Notes under the pieces: generated by a model
What the model saw: only the letters and a program-made list of their open reading frames with translations
Database searches by the model: none
Told to the model about the DNA's origin: nothing
Shown: positions 35,200 to 43,640 of the stretch, piece by piece
Layout of the letters: each line of letters starts with the position of its first letter
Numbering within the stretch: the stretch's first letter is position 1
Position numbers and translations under genes: made by a program
Assembly (NCBI GenBank): GCA_028066335.1
Contig: JALCBQ010000007.1
Coordinates: 1 to 45,888 of the forward strand
DNA: 45,888 bases
Direction: 5' to 3'
Origin: Pirellulaceae bacterium
GTDB taxonomy: Bacteria; Planctomycetota; Planctomycetia; Pirellulales; Pirellulaceae

Positions 35200-36957
35200 A
35201 TGTCCATGAGTCAAAAACCTACCCGAGGTCGCCATTTTTTTGTCCCACCAAAAAACAAACGTAAGGGACAAATTATCGTTTTAGCAGCTGTGTTGATGGT
35301 TGTTATGATGGGTATGGTCGCCTTTGGTGTTGACACTGGGTATATGTATACCATGCAAACCCGCCTACAATCAGCAGTCGATTCGGCTGCCTTAGCTGGC
35401 GCAGCAACACTGGGAGATGGAGAAGACGAAGCTCGAGATATCGCCCTCGAGTTCCTCGTGAGAAATCCAATTCGCCCCGTTGATTACGATCCAATGCAAA
35501 ACGACGTCAGCAGCCAAATCAATCAATATAGCAGCGAACATGGCACAAACCTGGAAATCACCCTAGGGTATTGGGATGAGGCAACCAAAACTTTTTCGTC
35601 TTCGGGAGGGGTAATCCCACCTTCTTCTGTTTCGATCAAAATGACCCATCGAAATTTACCTCTTTTCTTCGCACGTGCTCTGGGACAAGATGAGTTCGAG
35701 GTAACTGCCGAAGCAATTGCTACGTATCAACCCCGTGACATTATGCTCGTTTTAGACTATTCACGGTCAATGAATTTTGACAGTCTCTACAATAGCCCAC
35801 TTGGTGTCTCACATGTCCGTGATAACTTACAAGAATGTTGGCAAGATTTAGGCAATCCGCAATATGGAAACCTCCCATTGGAGCCTGAATATATCACAAC
35901 GACACTAAACACCAACGACCATGACAAACCGGACACAACTACTGAATACCGTTTTACCTCGGCGCATATAACCTGTGAAAGTGATATACAAGAAGCCTAT
36001 ATTTGGTTTCAAGGAGGCGGAAGCCAGGGAGTTTATACAGGGAATAGTCGTTCGTTAACTGTCCAGGGGACTGGATACAACAATGGACGGGAAATCAGTC
36101 AAATTCGTATAACGACTAGGCACCCAGACTATTGGTGGGTTCCATCACACACACATTTTTACTACCGAAATTACAACGACCTAAAGAACCATTTAGGTAT
36201 CTCCCACGTCTCCTATCCTTACCCCGGCGGTTCATGGAACGAGTACATCGACTATGTTCGGCACCAAAGTACGTATAATGCTCAATATGCTAATGACCGT
36301 TACAAATTTGGCCATACGAACTTGCTCCACTATTGGATCGAGTGGCGCTCAAGCCATAGCGACACACCAGATCTTTGGAAAGCAGGTATTCAACCTGTCG
36401 AAGCAGTCAAAGATTCAGTCGATGTTTTTGCTGAACTTATTGAAACAGCGGGGACCAACGATCAACTAGGACTCTCTATCTATAATAGCTCAAGTGGTAA
36501 TGGACTCTTAGAACATGCCCTTTCAAAAAATTATGACCAAGTCCGCACCACTGCCCGCCAGCGACAAGCAAACCATCATCATAGCGCAACGAATATTGGT
36601 GCAGGACTTGAAAACGCCCTCGACGAAATCGAAGAGAATGGCCGTGCGGGTTCATTCAAAATGGTCGTTCTCATGACCGATGGTGTACCAACATGGTATA
36701 ATGGTTCCGCTGATGAAGTCGGCGCCAGGAATTACCTAATTCAGCAGGCCGAACGGGCTCGCGATATGAAAATCCCTGTCTTTGCCGTTAGCCTCGGATC
36801 AGGAGCTGATACCGAACTTATGGAACAAGTCGCTGCAATCACTGCAGGGTATCACTTCACAGTCGAAGGAGGACAATCACCAGAGGAATACACCGAAGAT
36901 CTCAAAGATGCCTTCCGAGAAATTGCCAACAAACGTCCTCTACGGCTTGTTCAATAA
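35200..36957 (+). CDS. TadG-like protein with von Willebrand factor A domain
   Basis: 585 residues. The N-terminus has a basic stretch then KGQIIVLAAVLMVVMMGMVAFGVD (residues 22-45), a TadE/TadG-type signal/anchor, followed by the TadG segment MQTRLQSAVDSAALAGAATLGDG. A vWA domain starts at residue 180: MIDAS motif DYSRS (186-190), TNIGAGL near 463, and MTDGVP with Asp494. Between the DxSxS motif and the next vWA helix (from about 392) lie about 200 extra Tyr/Trp/His-rich residues. TadG-type proteins sit in the envelope or in Flp-pilus clusters; no other tad gene is present. Start: the ATG at 35200 or 35206, downstream of GGAAG. Confidence 0.9.
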   Translation: MSMSQKPTRGRHFFVPPKNKRKGQIIVLAAVLMVVMMGMVAFGVDTGYMYTMQTRLQSAVDSAALAGAATLGDGEDEARDIALEFLVRNPIRPVDYDPMQNDVSSQINQYSSEHGTNLEITLGYWDEATKTFSSSGGVIPPSSVSIKMTHRNLPLFFARALGQDEFEVTAEAIATYQPRDIMLVLDYSRSMNFDSLYNSPLGVSHVRDNLQECWQDLGNPQYGNLPLEPEYITTTLNTNDHDKPDTTTEYRFTSAHITCESDIQEAYIWFQGGGSQGVYTGNSRSLTVQGTGYNNGREISQIRITTRHPDYWWVPSHTHFYYRNYNDLKNHLGISHVSYPYPGGSWNEYIDYVRHQSTYNAQYANDRYKFGHTNLLHYWIEWRSSHSDTPDLWKAGIQPVEAVKDSVDVFAELIETAGTNDQLGLSIYNSSSGNGLLEHALSKNYDQVRTTARQRQANHHHSATNIGAGLENALDEIEENGRAGSFKMVVLMTDGVPTWYNGSADEVGARNYLIQQAERARDMKIPVFAVSLGSGADTELMEQVAAITAGYHFTVEGGQSPEEYTEDLKDAFREIANKRPLRLVQ

Positions 36958-37382
36958 TACCTCTTGGTCTACCACATTCACTACTCCAAATTACCGATGG
37001 TAAATTTGGATAAATCCGCCCGCTATGTTCTCTTTCTCACAGAAATGGCTAAACTGAATCTCTAGAATAAGGGTTGCCGTGTCTAGTTTGGGATTATCAG
37101 AATAGTCGTTTTTTGTTTGGGAACAAGAATGGTCCTGGTTCTACTAGATTAGATTCGGCTGGAATGATTCTACCCAATTATTCAGGGTGGTAAAATTACC
37201 ACTCTGAATTCTTTCCATCGAGTGTGCCCACTCCGTTTTTCGTGGATTGGACAGAAAAAGCTTCCGAATTCTCGACGAGAGCCAATTCTCACCGTAAAAT
37301 GGAACGTAAATTCGATTCTAGCTTTTAAAGACACCCTTAACGCTCGCAAGCTTTCAGCCATCCAACTTTCAGGAGAAGTTCC
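36958..37382. other. non-coding or decayed stretch before the pentapeptide gene
   Basis: 425 bases. It contains an imperfect 14-bp hairpin at 37180-37209 (one G-T pair, 2-base loop). From about 37340 the pentapeptide-like period of 15 bases is visible in more than one frame, without an ATG. No complete gene was found. Confidence 0.45.
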
Positions 37383-37706
37383 TTGGTCGGTCTTAATTTT
37401 AACAAAGTAATACTCTCTGGTGCAACGTTTCACTTTGCCCAGCTTGATAACGCCAATTTTATTTTGGCTGACCTCCGGTGTGCCAGCTTTCAAAATGCCG
37501 ACCTCTCGGGTGCAAACTTTAGTGGTGCCGACTTAAGAGGAGCTGACTTCCGTAACGCAAATCTTACCGACACCTCATTTACAAACCTTCAATTTGGTGA
37601 TGCCCTCATAGACCATAAAACACGGTTTTCCTCCGAATCACTTAAAAACCTCTCTCCCGAACAATTAGCCTATGTCCAGAAATCTCTAGTAAACAAACCA
37701 TTTTAA
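37383..37706 (+). CDS. pentapeptide-repeat protein, probably 5'-truncated or frameshifted
   Basis: About 107 residues from a TTG. Residues 4-63 form tandem five-residue repeats (ATFHF, AQLDN, ANFIL, ADLRC, ASFQN, ADLSG, ANFSG, ADLRG, ADFRN, ANLTD) with Leu/Phe at the centre and Ala two before, the right-handed quadrilateral beta-helix pattern. The tail is SSESLKNLSPEQLAYVQKSL, a helix. There is no ribosome binding site or ATG. The repeat pattern continues upstream of the TTG in the same frame (SSLVG, PTFRR, QAFSH) until a TAA at 37338, so the N-terminus is missing. Likely a decayed gene or one with an indel; function unknown. Confidence 0.5.
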   Translation: MVGLNFNKVILSGATFHFAQLDNANFILADLRCASFQNADLSGANFSGADLRGADFRNANLTDTSFTNLQFGDALIDHKTRFSSESLKNLSPEQLAYVQKSLVNKPF

Positions 37707-37856
37707 AATTGACTTGTATTTACGAACACATTGGAGATGTATCCACCATAACTTTCAAAAGATTCGCCCTTTTTAGGGCCTTTCTACGAGAGAATAGCCT
37801 ATCCTTTCAAAAGAGTCAGTTCTCTTTCCTTTGACCCATTTTTTAAGGAAGCACCA

Positions 37857-38279
37857 ATGCCACAACCGATTCATTTAATATTTCTATTGGGCTTGGCACT
37901 CTTTTCCTTTAGCCAACCAGTGGTAACCTTTGGACAGGTCATCTTCACTGTTCGCAAACCACCTCCCCAAATCCAAGGCCATTTTTCTGTCTCCCCCACC
38001 GTCTCTCATTCAGCCAAGTCTTTTGCGCACTTTCATAAAAGAAGCGGGGCGGTCTCCCAGTCCAATTTAATCACCAAACCGTCTGGTAGACCTAAAGAAG
38101 GTTTTTCCTCCTTTTCTATTGTTGAGTACCGCTTCCTGAATAGAATCTGGCCATCAGAAAAGCTCATCTTAGCACCAAAACGAGGCTATGCTTATGGGTA
38201 TTTTGGTACTCCACATCGAATCAAGAGAGGCACAAGTAGTGGATACTATGGTGATCGGATCGATTGGTCGTGGCAGTAG
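37857..38279 (+). CDS. small secreted planctomycete protein
   Basis: 140 residues with a signal peptide: PIHLIFLLGLALFSFSQPVVTFG at residues 4-26, cleaved near 26. The mature part is basic and rich in Ser, Lys, His and Phe, and ends with GYAYGYFGTPHRIKRGTSSGYYGDRIDWSWQ-like residues. A YGYFG motif near a WSWQ/TQWSWR end is a recurring planctomycete pattern. Function unknown; export to the envelope is likely. The ribosome binding site AAGGA lies 7 bases before the ATG. Confidence 0.75.
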   Translation: MPQPIHLIFLLGLALFSFSQPVVTFGQVIFTVRKPPPQIQGHFSVSPTVSHSAKSFAHFHKRSGAVSQSNLITKPSGRPKEGFSSFSIVEYRFLNRIWPSEKLILAPKRGYAYGYFGTPHRIKRGTSSGYYGDRIDWSWQ

Positions 38280-38299
38280 CCACGTAGAACATTAAGGGG

Positions 38300-40009
38300 T
38301 TATCGAGCAACCCCGAGGAAAAAGCTAAAAGTCTGGGTTTTATCGCTCTCAAGGTGATTTACCGGCACAGCAAAGTCAAAGGCTAAAGGTGCAGGACTCA
38401 GAAGGGGCACACTAATTCGCAGCCCCAGGCCAGGCGCAACACGCATCGACTTTGAGCGTAACTGAACCTTCTCTTCGACCGTTCCATAGTCCACAAATGC
38501 AACTCCTTTGATCATATCATCGGCAGTAATTGGGAACATATACTGTAACGACCCCAAAAATTGGAATTGCCCACCAACGTAGATATCTCCCACTTTAGGG
38601 ACTGCGCCTCGAAGGTCGAATCCTCTCATGGTCGAATGACCACCCGCATAAAAGTGGTCAAAAATCGGAGTATTCGAACCGGCAAATCCCACCGTATTCG
38701 AAACCATAAACGTATGACGCCCCGATCCATCGAGTCGCTCATACAACAAAAAGTACCGCCTATAATCGACCGTCGCCTTTTGGTAGCTCTCCGTACCAAA
38801 AACCTGTTCAAGGTTGAACTCAATAAGATGGCCCTCAGATGGTGCAAAAGGTAAATCGCGAGTATCGTGGGAAAGGACTAAACTACCACTAAAAACATCG
38901 TGGGAACCGAGTGCGTTGTTAAGATCTGCCACAGCATTTGTGCTGGGGTTGTAAAGATCGACCTTTTCCATCTTTAAGGCAGTACTAATGGAAAGATCGT
39001 GCGTCAAATTGTAGCCGAGGCTAACGCGTCCTCCTTTGCGAGTTTCATCCCAATCGACATACCTTCGATCGTAGTAGTAACCACTAAAGCCAAAACTTAT
39101 TTGTGTATCCAACAGGTAGGGTTCTGAAAAACTCAACATATACCGTTGGAGTTCACTACCTGGTACTGCCTCGATTCGGAAATGTTGTCCTGCTCCACGG
39201 AAGGCACTACCATCATAGATATCGTTAAAGCTCGTTGGCACTCGTCGCCAGTCAAAGTCCCTTTCGTCGATTGAAATTTGGCCATTAAGCCCTGTATCCG
39301 AGTTAACTGCTGCACCGAACGAAAATTTACCAGTAACCTCAGCCGGTTCAGCATAGATGTTAAGGGGTACATAGATTGCGTCATCGACAACCGAGTCCAA
39401 TTGCATTGGAGGAAACGTTGGACCAAAAGGGCCACCATAATTTGGTGTTTGAGTATTTCCCAGCTGCCCCTGTTGAGAAATCCCTGCACCAGTAACTGGT
39501 GGCTGAGCAAAGAGAGAAACTCCTTGTTGATTCGCCCCTGACTGGATTTCTGGTAAAACGGCATTATTAGCCGACATTGGATATCTGGTGTGCCCCTGTC
39601 CGCCAGGGGTCAACTCATTACCGCCATTCCACACTCCCTGATTTTGAAAATTCGGATTCCCCAAAGCTGGAGGCGACTGCCCTCGAACGACTATTTTTCC
39701 AGAAGAATTCTCTTCGGGAAAAAAGCTCTCCGAAGAAATATTTGTTTGGGCAACTTTTGGAATTTGTGACAAATCAACGGTCGGCACCCCTGGTGCCTGT
39801 TGTTTAAGGTCGACGTCATCTGTTTTAAACTGCAAAGGACCAGCAGGGGTAAAGGTATTACAACCTCCCAAAAAAAGAAGAAACATTGACAAAAGAAGAG
39901 GCCTACTACCGACTAGCTGTATTCTTTCTAAATGGCTCTTCTGACGCAACACCAAATGGAGTGAACAAAGACTCGTCAACTTGGCTATCCTTAGCATGAA
40001 TATCATCAA
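38300..40009 (-). CDS. Omp85/BamA-type beta-barrel protein (separate from POTRA), lipoprotein-like
   Basis: 569 residues. The first 53 hold a basic segment and a hydrophobic stretch ending in a lipobox, LLFLGGC (Cys near 50), so the mature protein may be lipid-anchored. Residues about 60-210 are a Pro/Gln/Asn/Gly-rich linker including VVRGQSPPALG, known from planctomycete BamA-like proteins. Residues about 215-569 form the 16-strand barrel: LNIYAEPAEVTGKFSFGAAVNSD, the YGDSGLNG-type loop, GGHSTMRGFDLRG (BamA barrel signature with the RGF of loop L6), and VPVNHLESDKTQTFSFFLG at the C-terminal strand. The POTRA domains are encoded by the separate upstream gene 91 bases away. The start is unclear; several frame Mets lack a ribosome binding site. 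Confidence 0.85.
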   Translation of the reverse strand: MMIFMLRIAKLTSLCSLHLVLRQKSHLERIQLVGSRPLLLSMFLLFLGGCNTFTPAGPLQFKTDDVDLKQQAPGVPTVDLSQIPKVAQTNISSESFFPEENSSGKIVVRGQSPPALGNPNFQNQGVWNGGNELTPGGQGHTRYPMSANNAVLPEIQSGANQQGVSLFAQPPVTGAGISQQGQLGNTQTPNYGGPFGPTFPPMQLDSVVDDAIYVPLNIYAEPAEVTGKFSFGAAVNSDTGLNGQISIDERDFDWRRVPTSFNDIYDGSAFRGAGQHFRIEAVPGSELQRYMLSFSEPYLLDTQISFGFSGYYYDRRYVDWDETRKGGRVSLGYNLTHDLSISTALKMEKVDLYNPSTNAVADLNNALGSHDVFSGSLVLSHDTRDLPFAPSEGHLIEFNLEQVFGTESYQKATVDYRRYFLLYERLDGSGRHTFMVSNTVGFAGSNTPIFDHFYAGGHSTMRGFDLRGAVPKVGDIYVGGQFQFLGSLQYMFPITADDMIKGVAFVDYGTVEEKVQLRSKSMRVAPGLGLRISVPLLSPAPLAFDFAVPVNHLESDKTQTFSFFLGVAR

Positions 40010-40100
40010 TTCTATGTGCTGTAGAAAAAGTCCTTTTTTCCGAGAGCAACATTGAGTTTATTGAAACGGGTACCCAAATACTTTAACCAAAAATGGTAAA

Positions 40101-41396
40101 CTATTTTTTAAACTGCTGGAACATTTTAGGGACGGTATATTCAATTTTGGGGCCAGAATCAAGGCCATTCTGAAAGAGTTGTGAAGCCATAATACGTCTC
40201 TCACTAGCACGAATTTTTCGAATATCGGCAATATCACCTGGACGTAGTGAAACTCTGTTTAGAATATTCCTCCGTTGGGTATGAACGATATCTCCCTTGA
40301 TATGGACATTAATTTCCCCGACACGGCAAAGCTGCCCCTCATTCACCTTATAAACAACATCTAGAAGACCTGGCTCTGCCAAAAAGAGTGGTTCTGCCTG
40401 AATCTGTGCAAAGAGGTACCCTTTACTACCGTAATAGTCTTGGATTGTTTGGATATCCTTACTGAGAAATTCAGAATTAAAAAAAAGTCCATTCGCTAAC
40501 TCTAGCCGGTTTAGAATATCTTTTTCTGAAAAAATTTCGTTTCCAACAAGAACAACGTTTCTAATTTTATAACGTTCTCCCTCCGAAATAACAAAGGAGA
40601 TTGTTAACCATTTGCCATCGTCACTATACGATAGCTCTCTCCCTACACGGGCCTGGAAATAGCCCAGACTCCGATAATAGGCAACCAAACGCTCTGTATC
40701 TTGTTCAATAGTGTTCTGTTCAACTTTTTTTCCTCCAGATAGGTAGTCCATATATTTGGGGCCCGATTGGATAATCGTCTTTAACCTTGAGTCGTTAACA
40801 ACTGTGTTTCCAATAAAATTAACTTTGTAAACGTAACGAACGAACCCTTCATAAATCATGAAGGCAACTCCCTCATCTTGAGGACTATTTCCCTCAACAA
40901 CTTGAACTCGCGCTTCAGTATATCCTTTGGAATGATAAAACGATTCAAGTTTTCGCCGAGCTTCTTTCACTGCAAATGTATCTTTGGCCTCACCGGCCTT
41001 TAAATCAATCTGTCGATGCAAGATACTATCCTTAATCCCACTATTCCCGACAAAACGGACATGACCGAGGACTGGCTGCTCAAAAACTTCAAAGATAACT
41101 TTTACCCCTCCTGGTACAATCTGCGCCATTGTGCGAACATCTTTGAACAGATTGCTCCCGTGTAACGAACGGACTGATTCCTGAACTTGTTGTGACTGAT
41201 AAGGCCGATTTCGCCGAATTTTTAAAAAGCTCTCGACCTGAACAGTTGGAACTCGACGGTTTCCAATCACTTGAATATCAACAATGTTCCTACCGATTAA
41301 CCCAGTCTGATCTTGCGAGAGAAGAGGCACAGAAAAAAAGACAATACTTGAAAGTGCGAATATTGTTTTTAGAAAAATGTTTCGTTTCTTGGGCAT
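40101..41396 (-). CDS. POTRA-domain protein (BamA N-terminal part as a separate gene)
   Basis: 431 residues, with a signal peptide (FLKTIFALSSIVFFSVPLLSQ, residues 8-28). It then holds about five POTRA repeats of about 75-80 residues, recognisable by the FxGN motifs at their ends or starts (VIGNRRVP, FVGNSGIKD, FIGNTVVND, LVGNEIFSE, and a last one near GDIVHTQRRNILNRVSLRPGD). It closes QLFQNGLDSGPKIEYTVPKMFQQ, the same place where full-length proteins enter the barrel. No barrel follows in this frame. The stop TAA at 40101 is followed by 91 bases and then the barrel gene. The two proteins probably act together in outer-membrane protein insertion. AGGA lies 7 bases before the ATG. Confidence 0.9.
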   Translation of the reverse strand: MPKKRNIFLKTIFALSSIVFFSVPLLSQDQTGLIGRNIVDIQVIGNRRVPTVQVESFLKIRRNRPYQSQQVQESVRSLHGSNLFKDVRTMAQIVPGGVKVIFEVFEQPVLGHVRFVGNSGIKDSILHRQIDLKAGEAKDTFAVKEARRKLESFYHSKGYTEARVQVVEGNSPQDEGVAFMIYEGFVRYVYKVNFIGNTVVNDSRLKTIIQSGPKYMDYLSGGKKVEQNTIEQDTERLVAYYRSLGYFQARVGRELSYSDDGKWLTISFVISEGERYKIRNVVLVGNEIFSEKDILNRLELANGLFFNSEFLSKDIQTIQDYYGSKGYLFAQIQAEPLFLAEPGLLDVVYKVNEGQLCRVGEINVHIKGDIVHTQRRNILNRVSLRPGDIADIRKIRASERRIMASQLFQNGLDSGPKIEYTVPKMFQQFKK

Positions 41397-41513
41397 AACT
41401 TTTTCCTGGCGGTCGCAACAAAATCATAACAACCGAATTCTTATGTACAAATCCGTATTCGAGCCGCCTACAGATACATAATCTTTTCGGGTATGGCAAG
41501 AGCGATTTTACAA

Positions 41514-42122
41514 TCAGCCTGAAAACCAACCTAACACTTGTAGCTGCTTTAAAAGCTTGCGCATTGCACGCCCTCGATGGCTCAATATTTTTTTCACAGG
41601 TGCTCCCAACTCCCCAAAGGTTGAATGGTATTCAGCAATTTTAAAGAGGGGATCGTAACCAAATCCACCATCTCCTCGTGGCGTAGTTTCAATGAGTCCA
41701 CAACAATGCTCCTCAAAATCAAGGATTATCTCGCCTGATGGACTCGCTAAACTCATATGGCAAACGTAATAGGCTTGCCGCTTTTCAGCAGGAATCCCAA
41801 GTAATGCTTCCAAAAGTTTTTTATTGTTTTTATCGTCGGTAGCACCTTCTCCCGAATAGCGGGCTGAGAAAATACCAGGTCGATGATCAAGAGCGACAAC
41901 ACACAACCCACTGTCTTCTCCTAATACCCACTCATTAAGATGTAACGCTTGTTCCCTAGCTTTTTTCTGCGCATTTTCAGCAAAAGTCGATCCATTTTCT
42001 ATGACTTCAATTGGGTTTTCGTATTCCTGAAGCGTTTTAACTATAATCGAAAAAGGGGCGAGCATGCTTTCAAGCTCGGCCCCCTTTTTCTTGTTATGAG
42101 TTCCCAAGACCAACTGTCGCAT
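41514..42122 (-). CDS. rdgB: XTP/dITP pyrophosphatase RdgB (HAM1 family)
   Basis: Removes deaminated purine nucleotides (ITP, dITP, XTP) from the pool. The 202 residues show VLGTHNKKKGAEL (substrate-binding, residues 5-17), GSTFAENAQKKARE, VLGEDSGLCVVALDHRPGIFSARYSGEGATD (DSGL... ARYSG signature) and GGFGYDPLFKI, with HRGRAMRKLL at the end. All are standard in the family, and the length is usual. It lies between the secreted protein gene and the POTRA gene on the same strand, with short gaps. Confidence 0.95.
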   Translation of the reverse strand: MRQLVLGTHNKKKGAELESMLAPFSIIVKTLQEYENPIEVIENGSTFAENAQKKAREQALHLNEWVLGEDSGLCVVALDHRPGIFSARYSGEGATDDKNNKKLLEALLGIPAEKRQAYYVCHMSLASPSGEIILDFEEHCCGLIETTPRGDGGFGYDPLFKIAEYHSTFGELGAPVKKILSHRGRAMRKLLKQLQVLGWFSG

Positions 42123-42149
42123 CTATTGAACCTATTTATAAAAGAGTGG

Positions 42150-43421
42150 CTACCTTAATGGGTTAGTAAAAAGTGCCGATTTTGCAGAAACCTTGGGAAC
42201 TGGAATTGGAACGGCCTTATAATCAAAAAAAATCGGTAACCCTCCAGGCAAGACAGCCCCTGCCGTTGTACGCGGTTCCTGACGTTTTAAACCATTGGGC
42301 ATCGTTTTGACTTGTGCAGAAAAACTATCGATAATGGTCTGGACTTGCCCCAAGTAAACATCACCGTTTGGTCCGGACCTCTTGGGAAGTGAGTCGAAAC
42401 TTCCAACACAAACAATCGATTCATCACGATCATGAAATTCGTAGGCTTCTATTTTTTGTTTCCGAAGTGCCAAAGTCAGTACGTGTGCTTTCTCGGCTGC
42501 TATGGCAAGCCGACTCTCATAATTCCCTTGCTTCATTTCAAGCATTTCTCGTGCGTCGACAGTCATAACCCCCTTAAATGAAGCTACCCGAACGGTATAT
42601 TTCCCTCGACAATTCAAGAGACTGTTTGGTAGCGGTTTGTTCATTTTTTGCACAAATTCGTCGACCCCAGGATTAATGAAAAAGGTCTCTGGCAATAGTG
42701 GATTTCGTGTAATAAAGGCACGACTTAACGGCCCCTTTACCTTTCCAGTCTGCCGATTGACGAAGCGAGAATAACGGGTCGTCTCTGGTTCGACTTCAGC
42801 AACTTCATTCCTCAATGCGACGGGCTGGTAATTTCTTAAATTCGCTAACATTTTCTGCCCTGACAAGTCATCAATCGCGTGAAAATCACCGACTAAAACG
42901 GCAACCTGATTAAAACCTGCTGTATTGTTTTTCCTAGCGACTTGCGCCCCGTCTGCCCGACGGACATTCCCTTGCACTCGCCCACTAAAGTCGAATTCTT
43001 TATCGTAAAGATAAACTTTTAAATTATGAGATTTTAATTCTTTTGCAAGAGCGATCGCCTGAGCCATCCCTTTGGCTCCCTGAAAGTTTGCCGCATAAAT
43101 TAGCCAAGGACCATGTTCAATTTTCAGTGTAAATTCGCCTGGAACCTCTGGCATTAAATTCGCCTGACGGGGGAGGGAGGTAGAGTTCCCTTGAAATGAA
43201 GCGATCCCCTGCCGGCTAGCTCCTTGGTGGAAATATTGTTGCCCACCCCGCTGGTTAATATGATGTGCGCCTTGTGCCCCTTGATAACGGACATTTTCCC
43301 CCCGGGTTCCAGTTTGGAATGGGATCACACGACGGGTGTCTTGAGCGATACCTTCGGTCAAACCGAGCATCGTAAAAGCGAGCAAAAAAGCTAAACGAAC
43401 AACTCGAGCTATGGGAGACAT
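42150..43421 (-). CDS. secreted planctomycete conserved protein
   Basis: 423 residues from the ATG at 43421, which has AGAAGG 7 bases upstream and begins MSPIARVVRLAFLLAFTMLGLTEGIAQ, a signal peptide cleaved near residue 26. An upstream in-frame start to 43532 would add 37 residues and spoil the signal. The Gln/His/Gly-rich N-terminus is followed by two alpha/beta segments: EFTLKIEHGPWLIYAANFQGAKG (about 95-117) and GKYTVRVASFKGVMTVDARE (about 285-304). Each is a strand-helix unit followed by KELKSHNLKVYLYD or ALRKQKIEAYEFHD; this is reminiscent of SPOR domains. Possible peptidoglycan or envelope binding is inference. Neighbours are pckA and rdgB. Confidence 0.8.
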   Translation of the reverse strand: MSPIARVVRLAFLLAFTMLGLTEGIAQDTRRVIPFQTGTRGENVRYQGAQGAHHINQRGGQQYFHQGASRQGIASFQGNSTSLPRQANLMPEVPGEFTLKIEHGPWLIYAANFQGAKGMAQAIALAKELKSHNLKVYLYDKEFDFSGRVQGNVRRADGAQVARKNNTAGFNQVAVLVGDFHAIDDLSGQKMLANLRNYQPVALRNEVAEVEPETTRYSRFVNRQTGKVKGPLSRAFITRNPLLPETFFINPGVDEFVQKMNKPLPNSLLNCRGKYTVRVASFKGVMTVDAREMLEMKQGNYESRLAIAAEKAHVLTLALRKQKIEAYEFHDRDESIVCVGSFDSLPKRSGPNGDVYLGQVQTIIDSFSAQVKTMPNGLKRQEPRTTAGAVLPGGLPIFFDYKAVPIPVPKVSAKSALFTNPLR

Positions 43422-43558
43422 AAATCTACCTTCTAAGGCTATAAAAAGTGTAAAACGCGAGTGGTGAGAATCTCGATCTGGCTTAATTATCAAATTTTGG
43501 CACCTAATACTAGGTCGATTTACCTTAAACAAAGAAGAAGTGCCCCTTTTTACACAAA

Positions 43559-43585
43559 AAAGGCCACTTTAAAAAAGTGGCCTTT
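43559..43585 (-). terminator. intrinsic terminator after pckA
   Basis: AAAGGCCACTTT (43559-43570) pairs with AAAGTGGCCTTT (43574-43585). On the minus strand it is followed by TTTTTTGTG, about 60 bases after the pckA stop. Confidence 0.85.
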
Positions 43586-43640
43586 GTCTTGCATAACTCT
43601 AACAGCCCGCTCTAGCCGTATCGAGATAGAATTATTGTCC

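Noticed and set aside
37182-37493. 103-codon minus-strand open frame
   Set aside because: Antisense to the pentapeptide repeats; its periodicity comes from the other strand.
38296-38314. GGGGTT/AACCCC hairpin over the stop of the barrel gene
   Set aside because: Possible terminator, but it is 6 bp with a poor T tract; not strong enough to call.
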